Assembly (NCBI GenBank): GCA_964525185.1
Contig: CAZGFQ010000045.1
Coordinates: 1-15,497 of the forward strand
Length of the DNA: 15,497 bases
Source: JABHGY01 sp964525185
GTDB lineage: Bacteria; Fidelibacterota; Marinisomatia; Marinisomatales; UBA1611
Direction: 5' to 3'
Each line of letters starts with the position of its first letter. The stretch's first letter is position 1. Under the pieces are notes generated by a model. That model did no database searches. It was not told where the DNA came from and worked only from the letters and a program-made list of their open reading frames with translations. The translations under genes were made by a program, and so were the position numbers. Positions 1 through 7,600 of the stretch are shown piece after piece.

Positions 1-47
1 CCAAATATTACTCGAAAACTTTCGAAATAACCCGCTAAACTAGTCAT
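1..47 (-). CDS. Start of an unknown gene, cut by the left window edge
   Basis: On the minus strand an ATG at 45-47 opens a frame that stays open to the window edge, beginning MTSLAGYFESFRVIF. It lies 4 nt after the TAG stop of apaG, and the overlapping sequence TAGGGTC places an AGGG Shine-Dalgarno-like stretch just before the ATG. Such spacing is typical of translational coupling. Fifteen codons are too few to assign a family. The aromatic, basic N-terminus would suit a membrane protein, but that is a guess. The call rests only on the open frame, the start position and the ribosome-binding-like site. Confidence 0.45.
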   Translation of the reverse strand, partial: MTSLAGYFESFRVIF

Positions 48-51
48 GACC

Positions 52-429
52 CTAATTTAATATTTCCGGAGTGGCTAACTGGAATGGTGAAATAGGAACA
101 TCAAAAGAATTGCCCTTATCGTCCTCCATTGTAAAAGCACCTTTCATTACACCAAAAGGTGTTGGTAGCGGACAAAAGCTGGTATAGCCAAATTGTTCCC
201 CTTGCCGTAATTGTGGTTGTTCCCCAACGACACCTGGGCCACGCACTTCTTCAACTCGTCCTTTTCCATCGGTTATATGCCAATAACGGCTCATAAGTCG
301 CGCCGGTGTTTTTCCTATATTTGTTATGGTAATGTGATATGAGAAAAAGTATTCACCTTTGTGTGTGTTCGACCTTTCCGGGTGATACTTAGGCTTTACG
401 CTAATTTTGATGTTTTTTTCTTTTTCCAT
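52..429 (-). CDS. apaG: ApaG family protein
   Basis: A 125-residue protein, the usual ApaG length (about 125). The family signature is clear: an N-terminal beta-strand region (YFFSYHITITNIG, about residues 27-39), then RYWHITDGKGRVEEVRGPGVVGEQP (about 48-72) with the glycine-rich GPGVVGE loop, and a C-terminal stretch FCPLPTPFGVMKGAFTM. ApaG is a small cytoplasmic protein with a fibronectin-III-like fold, linked in enterobacteria to Co2+ resistance and Mg2+ efflux. Its biochemical role remains poorly defined. The ATG start at 427-429 gives a full-length family match. It is transcribed divergently from the M28 peptidase and is probably co-transcribed with the gene beginning at 47. Nothing is broken or unusual. 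Confidence 0.93.
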   Translation of the reverse strand: MEKEKNIKISVKPKYHPERSNTHKGEYFFSYHITITNIGKTPARLMSRYWHITDGKGRVEEVRGPGVVGEQPQLRQGEQFGYTSFCPLPTPFGVMKGAFTMEDDKGNSFDVPISPFQLATPEILN

Positions 430-499
430 ATGGTTCTTTGTAGATTATGTAACTCTTAATACATTAAATCTATTACATTATTAACATTTGGAACATCTT
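430..499. promoter_or_regulatory. Divergent promoter region between apaG and the M28 peptidase
   Basis: This 70-bp gap must hold the start signals for both divergent genes. For the rightward gene a weak sigma70-like pair can be drawn: TTGTAG at 438-443 and TACATT at 460-465, with 16-nt spacing. The region is very AT-rich, so such matches are common by chance. No operator-like palindrome was found. The call rests on gene layout, not on strong promoter boxes. Confidence 0.35.
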
Positions 500-2311
500 A
501 TGAATGAAAAGAAAAAAACATTAATTGCGATGGCCGTTTTGGTCGTTCTGGGATATGGGTTGTTTTTACAAAACAGTTCTGGGCTTACCGTTGGAAACAG
601 TTCAGAAATCACTGAAGAAGAAATATTAGATCATATTATTTACCTTTCAGAAGATAATATGAAGGGGCGATACCCAGGTACCAGAGAATCTAAAGATGTT
701 ATTTCTTATATTGCTAATACGTGGCGCTCTTTTGGGGTAAGGCCCGCTGGAGATAATGGATCTTATGTTCAGCCTTTTGATATTGCTGATGGTGTTGAAG
801 TTGGAGAAAATACATCTCTTTCTGTCGATGGGGCAGAATTGATTTTGGGCGTTGATTTTAACCCTCTCAACTTTTCTGGAAATGGCGATTTTTCAGCGAA
901 GGCTGTATTTGCAGGATACGGTTTTCAAATGAGTGACGAAAAAAAGTGGAATGATTATTCCAGTTTAGACGTAAATGGCAAATGGGTTGTTGTTATGCGT
1001 GGTGGGCCAGAACAAATTCATCCCCATTCCATATATGCCGCTCATGCTTCTTTAAATAAAAAAATGATGGTTGCTCGCGACCAAGGTGCTGGTGGAATTA
1101 TTTTTGTTTCCCAGTCGACAGATACAAGCCTTGTTGACTTTGGATATGCTTCAAGCCAATCTAAAGGAAGTATTCCTGCTGTCCATATTTCCAACGAAAT
1201 GGCAAACCAGCTCTTTAGGCCTCACGGGCAATCTATTTCATCTATTCAAGAAAAAATGGATACATCGTTAAAATCTGTTCAATTTGAAATGAATAATATT
1301 GAATTAAGCGCACATATTAATTTAAAAGAAAAATCGATTCGTGGTGGGAATGTTGTAGGTCTGATTCGAGGACGAGACAGAGATTTAAGAGATGAATATA
1401 TTGTATTAGGCGCCCATTTTGATCATCTTGGAATGGGTGGACCACATACCGGCTCAAGAAATAAGGATACAGTTGCGGTACATAATGGGGCCGATGATAA
1501 TGCGTCCGGTGTCTCTGGCGTATTGGAGTTAAGTCAAAAACTTTTTGCTAATCGGAATAAATTAAAAAGAAGTGTTCTTTTTATTGGGTTTGATGCTGAA
1601 GAAAAAGGTTTATTAGGGTCAAAACATTTTATTGATAATCCAACCGTTCAAAAAGAAAATATTGTTGCTATGTTAAACCTTGATATGATAGGTCGATTAG
1701 ATGATTCAACGCTGAATGTGGGCGCTATTGGAACGTCGCCCTTTTTTGAGCCATTGATTGATAGTTTGTCGCGTGATTTAGAAATGTCCATTGGAAAATC
1801 TTATTCGGGATATGGCCCTAGCGATCATGCGAGTTTTTATGTAAACGATATTCCTGTTCTCTTTTTCTTTTCTGGTTTCCATCATCAATACCACCTTCCG
1901 GAAGATGATTGGGATTTGATTAATTCAAAAGGAGAAAAGGATATTTTGAATTTTGTGTATGATATTACTATGAATTTAAACAGATTGAATGAGAGACCAC
2001 TTTTTACAGAAGCGGGGCCTAAAGAACCGCCAAAAAGAAGACGAACTGGCGGCGTTACGCTTGGGATTATTCCCGCTTATGGTGGGAGTGGAACAGATGA
2101 GGGAATGGCGATTGAGGGTGTAAGCTCCAAAGACGGCCCTGCCGGGAAGGCGGGAATGAAAAAGGGCGATATTTTGATTGAAATCGACGGTAAAAAATTA
2201 TTAAATATCCGAGAATATATGGGAAGAATGGGCGAATTAAAAAAAGGACAAAAAATTACAGTTAAAGTTCTTCGTGGTGGAAAACCGCTAACCTTAGACG
2301 TTCAACTTTAA
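500..2311 (+). CDS. Membrane-anchored M28 family aminopeptidase with PA and PDZ domains
   Basis: A 603-residue metallopeptidase counted from the ATG at 500. A TTG at 488 would add only four residues and has a poorer upstream region. A basic N-terminus (MNEKKK) and a hydrophobic stretch at about 7-23 form a signal anchor or signal peptide, placing the enzyme outside the cytoplasm. A protease-associated domain lies at about 130-240. The M28 catalytic domain (about 280-495) shows the complete di-zinc set: H306 in GAHFDH, D332 in GADDNASG, catalytic E367 and ligand E368 in DAEEKG, D395 in NLDMIGR, and H465 in HHQYHLPED. After a basic linker (PPKRRR) a PDZ domain fills residues 515-603. M28 enzymes remove N-terminal amino acids from peptides. 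The PDZ domain may position substrates or partners. The gene stands alone on its strand and converges with the amine oxidase gene, with 21 nt between stops and no clear terminator. Confidence 0.93.
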   Translation: MNEKKKTLIAMAVLVVLGYGLFLQNSSGLTVGNSSEITEEEILDHIIYLSEDNMKGRYPGTRESKDVISYIANTWRSFGVRPAGDNGSYVQPFDIADGVEVGENTSLSVDGAELILGVDFNPLNFSGNGDFSAKAVFAGYGFQMSDEKKWNDYSSLDVNGKWVVVMRGGPEQIHPHSIYAAHASLNKKMMVARDQGAGGIIFVSQSTDTSLVDFGYASSQSKGSIPAVHISNEMANQLFRPHGQSISSIQEKMDTSLKSVQFEMNNIELSAHINLKEKSIRGGNVVGLIRGRDRDLRDEYIVLGAHFDHLGMGGPHTGSRNKDTVAVHNGADDNASGVSGVLELSQKLFANRNKLKRSVLFIGFDAEEKGLLGSKHFIDNPTVQKENIVAMLNLDMIGRLDDSTLNVGAIGTSPFFEPLIDSLSRDLEMSIGKSYSGYGPSDHASFYVNDIPVLFFFSGFHHQYHLPEDDWDLINSKGEKDILNFVYDITMNLNRLNERPLFTEAGPKEPPKRRRTGGVTLGIIPAYGGSGTDEGMAIEGVSSKDGPAGKAGMKKGDILIEIDGKKLLNIREYMGRMGELKKGQKITVKVLRGGKPLTLDVQL

Positions 2312-2332
2312 ATAAAAAAACACTTAATCTCG

Positions 2333-3547
2333 TTACGTCATTGCGCCGTCATTGATTTCATTGGCGGCTCGAATACCAGACAGGAGCGCTCCTTGCATCC
2401 AGCCATGGTATTCTGTGGTATGTTCACCGGCAAAATGTATATGTCCTTCTGCTAAACCTAGCGAGGAACCAAGCGCTTCTTCCTCTTCCTCTGTGGGTGC
2501 TGGCCATCCAGCTTTAGACCATTCTTCTTTTGCCCATGAGTGTGTATAGGTGTGGGTTAAATTATTATGTACACCGGTGAAAACGTTTTCCCATCGATTT
2601 AAAATTTGAATATTTTTGACCGCATCATTAAGAGCGTCTGCTTCAATGGCTTTTTCTCTTCGAAGATATGATAATAAAATACCTGCTTCATTTTCTTTGT
2701 CCCAGCTTGGATGCCATATTTCTTCTGGCCAATCTGTTTTTCCAAATCCGTTTTGACCTTCATTTTTCCAAAATCTGGTTGGAGATGAAAACATAATGCG
2801 TGTAGCTGTATTATATGTATAACCCCCATTTATTGCTTCTTGTTTTTGGGATGATAGCGACGGAGAAAAAGACACCTTATCTAATACGGGTAATGGAAGG
2901 GTACATATAACTTTATCGCCCGAATAAGTTGTTCCATTATCTGTTACCACGCGAACACCATCGTTAATGTGCTCGACTGAATTAGCCGGCTCTGATAGGC
3001 GTACATGATCAATCAATGTCTCATAAAATGCTTCTGGAAGTTGATCGTTTCCAAATTCAATTTTGGAATATTCTTTATGTTTAACAGATGTGGACCAAGG
3101 CTTATCTTCTAAAAACACATCCGGTTCAATATAGGATTTTTCACCATCTAATAATTGGGTGTAGTTGCCACCTTCTGGATAAAAAGGGCTTAATGAAAGA
3201 TTGAAATATTCAATATATCCAAGAGTAATATCATGATTGTATGGTATTCGAGCCGCGCCTGCTTCAGCAAATAACCCATCACCAAATGGTTCTCTCACTG
3301 TAAAAACGCGACCACCAATTCTGTCTCGTGCTTCTAAAATGGTTATATTATGTCCTGCGCGTTTTAATTCAAACCCAGCCACAAGTCCTGAAATTCCTGC
3401 TCCAATAATTATGATATTTTTTGGATTATTCGTTTTTGTCAGTCGTCCTGGGGTGTCGTCAATAATAAGTTCATTATCTTCGCATGAAATAAGAGTTAAT
3501 CCTGCTGTAGCTAAAAGGCTTGTGCGGATAAAGTCTCTTCGTTTCAT
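2333..3547 (-). CDS. Tat-exported lipoprotein FAD-dependent amine oxidase
   Basis: A 404-residue flavin amine oxidase. The N-terminus MKRRDFIRTSLL carries a twin-arginine motif and ends in a lipobox, LISC, with Cys22 as the lipidation site. The protein is therefore predicted to fold with FAD in the cytoplasm, cross by Tat and be tethered to a membrane. The FAD-binding Rossmann motif GAGISG lies at 49-54, followed by LEARDRIGGR at 71-80, and the C-terminal flavin signature FAGEHT...HGWMQGALLSG at about 372-390. Relatives include monoamine oxidases, L-amino-acid oxidases and polyamine oxidases, which convert amines to aldehydes or keto acids with release of H2O2. The substrate cannot be read from the sequence. 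At 404 residues it is somewhat short for the family. It starts 7 nt after the dioxygenase stop, which strongly suggests one transcript and a shared pathway. Confidence 0.88.
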   Translation of the reverse strand: MKRRDFIRTSLLATAGLTLISCEDNELIIDDTPGRLTKTNNPKNIIIIGAGISGLVAGFELKRAGHNITILEARDRIGGRVFTVREPFGDGLFAEAGAARIPYNHDITLGYIEYFNLSLSPFYPEGGNYTQLLDGEKSYIEPDVFLEDKPWSTSVKHKEYSKIEFGNDQLPEAFYETLIDHVRLSEPANSVEHINDGVRVVTDNGTTYSGDKVICTLPLPVLDKVSFSPSLSSQKQEAINGGYTYNTATRIMFSSPTRFWKNEGQNGFGKTDWPEEIWHPSWDKENEAGILLSYLRREKAIEADALNDAVKNIQILNRWENVFTGVHNNLTHTYTHSWAKEEWSKAGWPAPTEEEEEALGSSLGLAEGHIHFAGEHTTEYHGWMQGALLSGIRAANEINDGAMT

Positions 3548-3554
3548 TGTTGGA

Positions 3555-4466
3555 TTATTTCAAAAGAGATATTTTTTTTGAAATTGTATGTGATCCGAAT
3601 TTCATTACAATTAAATAAGCCCCAGATGAAACAGGATTTCCAAGTGTGTCAATTCCGTTCCAATTAAATGTATGAAATCCTGGCGATATTTGGTTTTCTA
3701 AAATGCTAGTTACCCATTTCCCCGAAACATCATAAATGCCAACACTCATATGCCCTGGGTCTGAGACGCTGAACTTTATTTGTGTAGAATGATTAAACGG
3801 GTTTGGGTCTGCTGAATATAAAATTGGTTTTTCTGGAAGATATGTTTTTTCATTTTGCGTTCCAACTTGAGTTGGCTCTTCATCCATAACAATATCAAAA
3901 AGGCCATACAAATTATTTCCGCTTTCATCTAAAGGAATAATAAGACCTTGGCGATCTTCTTCCCACTGTGAGTCAATTTGAGAATCTCCTTCAAAATAAC
4001 ATTGTGTTATAAGTTCGCGACCGCCGGGTGTTGTAATTTTATAATGAAAATGTTTAGGACGACCGGCATAATACCCCGGCCAAATTGTTTCAAAGGCATA
4101 TTCTCCATTTTCATTCGTAAGCATTTGACCGCGTAAATTATATGGGTCATCATCTGTATTTCCTGTGTCGCATTCCATAAATAGAGTATAACACCCATTG
4201 TCGTTTGCGTGCCACACATCTACAATTGCATTTTCAATAGGTGTTTCACAGTCGTTGGTTTTTACGGTGCCAGATATAAAAATGCGCGTTCCTGGTTCAT
4301 CCGCGTTTGCCAAAAGAGTTCGGTTTGGGTGGTTTTCTGTCCAGTAGGGTCCCAATATATCGTTTTGAGTTAATGGACAATTTTGGCTTTTTAATAGTGT
4401 TGTTGGCGTAAAGCTGAGTGCCGCTGTGCTTATAATCCCTGTTTTAATAAAGTTTCTTCGTTTCAT
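3555..4466 (-). CDS. Tat-exported intradiol ring-cleavage dioxygenase with C-terminal sorting domain
   Basis: A 303-residue protein in three parts. The N-terminus MKRRNFIKTGIISTAALSF is a Tat signal. Residues about 30-200 match the intradiol dioxygenase fold (catechol or protocatechuate 3,4-dioxygenase type), which uses Fe(III) to cleave catecholic rings between the two hydroxyls. Predicted iron ligands are Tyr93 (GCYT), Tyr132 or Tyr133 (GYYAGRP), His139 and His141 (PKHFHY), with Arg136 at the usual conserved position. Residues about 216-303 are a FlgD-like, type IX-type sorting domain (ADPNPFN, YDVSGKW, SSGAYL, final KKISLLK). The protein is thus probably folded with iron in the cytoplasm, exported by Tat and then carried to the cell surface. 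It is the first gene of a pair with the amine oxidase. A ppc 3'-end remnant lies 19 nt upstream, and a hairpin surrounds its start codon. Confidence 0.9.
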   Translation of the reverse strand: MKRRNFIKTGIISTAALSFTPTTLLKSQNCPLTQNDILGPYWTENHPNRTLLANADEPGTRIFISGTVKTNDCETPIENAIVDVWHANDNGCYTLFMECDTGNTDDDPYNLRGQMLTNENGEYAFETIWPGYYAGRPKHFHYKITTPGGRELITQCYFEGDSQIDSQWEEDRQGLIIPLDESGNNLYGLFDIVMDEEPTQVGTQNEKTYLPEKPILYSADPNPFNHSTQIKFSVSDPGHMSVGIYDVSGKWVTSILENQISPGFHTFNWNGIDTLGNPVSSGAYLIVMKFGSHTISKKISLLK

Positions 4467-4477
4467 ATGAAGAAACT
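4451..4477. repeat. Inverted repeat around the dioxygenase start codon
   Basis: AGTTTCTTC at 4451-4459 is perfectly complementary to GAAGAAACT at 4469-4477, with a 9-nt spacer. In the minus-strand mRNA this forms a 9-bp stem whose loop contains the AUG (4464-4466). A competing 10-bp palindrome, TTCATATGAA, lies inside it at 4462-4471. No strong Shine-Dalgarno sequence precedes the ATG. The structure could limit translation initiation or act as a small operator. The downstream arm is also coding sequence (twin-arginine region), so chance is not excluded. Confidence 0.45.
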
Positions 4478-4485
4478 AATTGCTT

Positions 4486-4544
4486 TTAAGCAGAATTTCT
4501 AGACGCATTAATGTTTCCAAATAAGGAGCAATTAATTACCTTTT
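4486..4544 (-). pseudogene. Remnant of a ppc 3' end (PEP carboxylase C-terminus)
   Basis: Read on the minus strand, 4486-4527 encodes SLFGNINASRNSA followed by TAA, identical to the last 13 residues and stop of the PEP carboxylase whose stop is at 11780-11782. Over these 42 nt, 37 bases match, and all five differences are synonymous (TCT/TCC, GGG/GGA, AAT/AAC, GCA/GCG, TCG/TCT). Upstream (4528-4544) the similarity fades to about 60% and an in-frame TAA appears, so nothing longer is translated from here. It lies 19 nt upstream of the dioxygenase gene in the same orientation. It is best read as a displaced or carried-in end of a ppc gene, forming one half of a direct-repeat pair that brackets the giant gene. 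Confidence 0.85.
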
Positions 4545-4600
4545 TAAAGGTCTTTTATTTTTTACTTAAATTTAATTAACTGTTTTTTTGTCCAATTAAT

Positions 4601-4635
4601 AGAGAAAAGGCAAACGTCAATAATGCCTTTTCTCT
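4601..4635. terminator. Strong hairpin downstream of the giant gene
   Basis: AGAGAAAAGGCA (4601-4612) pairs perfectly with TGCCTTTTCTCT (4624-4635) around an 11-nt loop. The stem can be extended by AATTAAT at 4594-4600 with ATTAATT at 4638-4644 across a two-base bulge. It starts 21 nt past the stop of the giant gene, where a terminator or 3'-stabilising hairpin is expected. Neither strand has a run of U directly after the stem, so it is not a textbook intrinsic terminator. It would also insulate the dioxygenase operon from read-through. Confidence 0.55.
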
Positions 4636-4656
4636 AAATTAATTGTAAAAAATTGA

Positions 4657-7600
4657 CTATTTCAATAAAACCATTTTTCTTGTTTGATTAAATGAACCTG
4701 CTTGAATATGATAAAAATACATTCCAGCGCTCACAGGAGAACCGAATTCATCTTTACCATCCCAAAAAATTGACTTAAAGCCGGGATTTTGATGTTCATT
4801 AATCAAGACGGATATTTTTCTACCTAAAACATCAAATACCATAATTTTAACTTGAGCAGGTTCTGGCACATCATAATGGATCATTGTTGTTGGGTTAAAT
4901 GGGTTTGGATAATTTTGGTGTAATGCAAAAGCGTCTGGTAACAATTGGTCATCAATCCCCAACGTACCAATCACCATTGTGTTTGGAGTATTATTATTAC
5001 TCCCAACCATAAATCCATCATTGTCCCGAGCAATTACTCCCCAATAATATAATGCATTATCTTCCATTGAAATTATTAAGGATGTATCTTGAACAATTTC
5101 ACTGAAAACGTAAGAAGTGCTGTCTTCCCAATCTGTAGCATAGACAAGTTGATAATGTATCTCATCTAAAGGATCGGGGTCATTTGTTCTGTTCCAGATA
5201 AACTCTACTTCGGCGTCAATACCTTCAGCGCTATTCTCTGGGGCTATTGTAGAAAAGTTTAAAGGAGGCTCAGGAAAAGCATCTGTATAAAAATGTGCTG
5301 TATCTGAATGTGCTTCAGCCCCATTCATATCCATTGAATTAACCACCCATCCATACCCGGAATTATCCATGATGTTTACTTCTAGTGTTACGCCATTGCT
5401 GTCAATATTAACAGACTGAGACTCTGTGCTGCCTACAACCCACCAATTCATTGAATACCCAACATGGTCCATAGGGTCAGGGTCTGACGATCTTGTCCAA
5501 TGAAAGTTTGGCGTTAAATCTGTTTGAATACTTGCATTTAATGGTGCCACCAAAACAGGAGATGTGGGCGCATCATTTTCTACATTTATGACAAACATCA
5601 TATTTCCTTCTTCATTTTGAATGTTTTCACCATAATTATCATACGCCATTACATCCCAGTGATATACTCTATTATCGGGAAGGTCTGAAATAATAAATGA
5701 AGTTGTATCTGTATCAAAATGATAGTTAACTGTATCAGAATCCACAGTTAATCCATACATAACCATATCATTTGGATCTAAATCAACACTTTCTGACCAT
5801 TCAAACGTCACTGATTGTGTATTTAAAACAATACCAACTCCAGGTGAAATTGCATTAAAAGATGTGGGAGGAGTATTTCCTTCATTAACAATAAAGGACC
5901 ATATTGAAGATGTTGAAATAGCTCCATCGTTATCTACTGCTTCAATTTTCCAGTAATATAATGCATCTTCTATTAATTCTGGCGGAGTAAAACTAGTGGT
6001 TGAAATACCTTCATAAATATCGCCAGCTGTAAAGAGTGAATCCATATCTAAATACACATTATAACTCGTTATATACCGTGAGTTTGATCTTGTTTGATTG
6101 GTAAGCGAATTGTTTGTTTCATTTTCTTCGCTCACACGAGACCTTCCTGGGGTTTCCAAATCATCTGGTTCTTCCCAAGAAAGAGTCGGACTTAGGGTAG
6201 AAACTGTAGAACCATTTTCGGGGCTCAACAACACAACATCATCAGGATTATCATTCACTGGATTAATTGTAATATTCAGTGTATCTGATGCAAGCAAACC
6301 ATCCGAATCTTGAACAAAAATGACAAATGACGCCTCGCCGTGTGCATTTGGGTGAAAGTGAAGCAATAAGTTTGAACCACTTAATTCAGGCGTTGCAATT
6401 GGCGTGTCGTTATTTTCTACGCTAGAACGTGTCCAAGCAAGCCCTCCGCCATTGTTTCCGCCTGTCCATTGATGAATCATCATATTATAATAATGGCCAT
6501 CATCTATAGTATGCAAGACTAACGGTTTTCCAATTGCGTCTTGTGGAGAATTGCTTACTGCGGGTATAAATGGTTCCAACACAAGTTCGTTTGACTGGTT
6601 TGCGTAACCAAGAGACCACTCCGTGCCTTGAGGGCTACCATCTGCTTGAGAATAACCATCTTCTCGCATAATATTGAATATAGATTGATTGTTTTTTCTC
6701 GTTATCCATACACTTTCGTTTACGCGATCTTGGTTTTCTTCTAGCGTCCAATCTGCATTATTTTGTTTTTTAAAAGTTATAAACCCGTCGACAAAATAGG
6801 CCAACGAGTCCATTCCTATCGCTACATCATCGTCGTTAAAAACGAGAGACAAATCTATTTCTAAGGGTTCATCATCTTCATCTACAATGACTGGCTCAAA
6901 ACCAGCCGCAACCGATGGAGCATCATTGGAATTATTTACAGCAATAGATGCGGTAAAATCAACACCTTCAGTTCCGGTTGTAAGAGTAATGATAAATTCA
7001 TCAAGAATCCCTACATGTTCATTATTTGGCGTCCCGGTTACTTCACCGCTTTCTGAAATTACCATCCAATCGGGAGCGCCTGATAATGAGAATGCAATAG
7101 CGTCTCCATTAGGGTCTTCCCCTATAAGCTGGAACGAATAGGGCTCATCTTCTAAAGCTGCAGGTAATTGAGTTGTGTATAATACTGGAGGTTGATTTTC
7201 ACTAGAAACAACCATACTTATATCAATAGATATTTCCGCTGCACTGGGGTCGTTACTCGTTAAAGTAATTAATCCCGTTAAGCTTGTATCCGCTAACTCC
7301 GTTGTATTAAATAATATATCGATTGATTGTGTTTCGCCAGGAAGGATTTCACCTTGGCTTTTTGAAAGATGCAACCATGTTGGATCAATAATATCAATCA
7401 TAGCATTCATAATACTTAATGTTGTTTCATCATCAACTAACGTCCCGCCACTGCTGGCATACAATATATAATATAGTTGTGTAACATTTATTAAACCGCC
7501 AATATGATGATAATCATCGTTTGTATCTGTTGAAAAATCATGGCTGGCTCCATCTGTATTTGGAATAATTACCATATGATTAATGGATGGATCGCCAGCA

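Noticed and set aside
3237..3581. Plus-strand open frame of 114 codons antisense to the amine oxidase
   Set aside because: The opposite strand carries a clear flavoprotein with FAD motifs, and this frame looks like its shadow.
4538..4562. ACCTTTTTAAAGGT followed by T-rich DNA as a plus-strand terminator
   Set aside because: The stem is about 5 bp of mostly A-T pairs, and no plus-strand gene ends nearby.
6104..6133. AGCGAA / TTCGCT inverted repeat within the giant gene, as a palindromic coding element
   Set aside because: Six-base arms with a long spacer in AT-rich coding DNA are expected by chance.
6415..6795. Target-site duplication flanking the third WTLEENQDR module (GTCGA / GTAGA)
   Set aside because: Four of five bases match. 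That is too short and imperfect to separate from chance, so no transposition mechanism is claimed.
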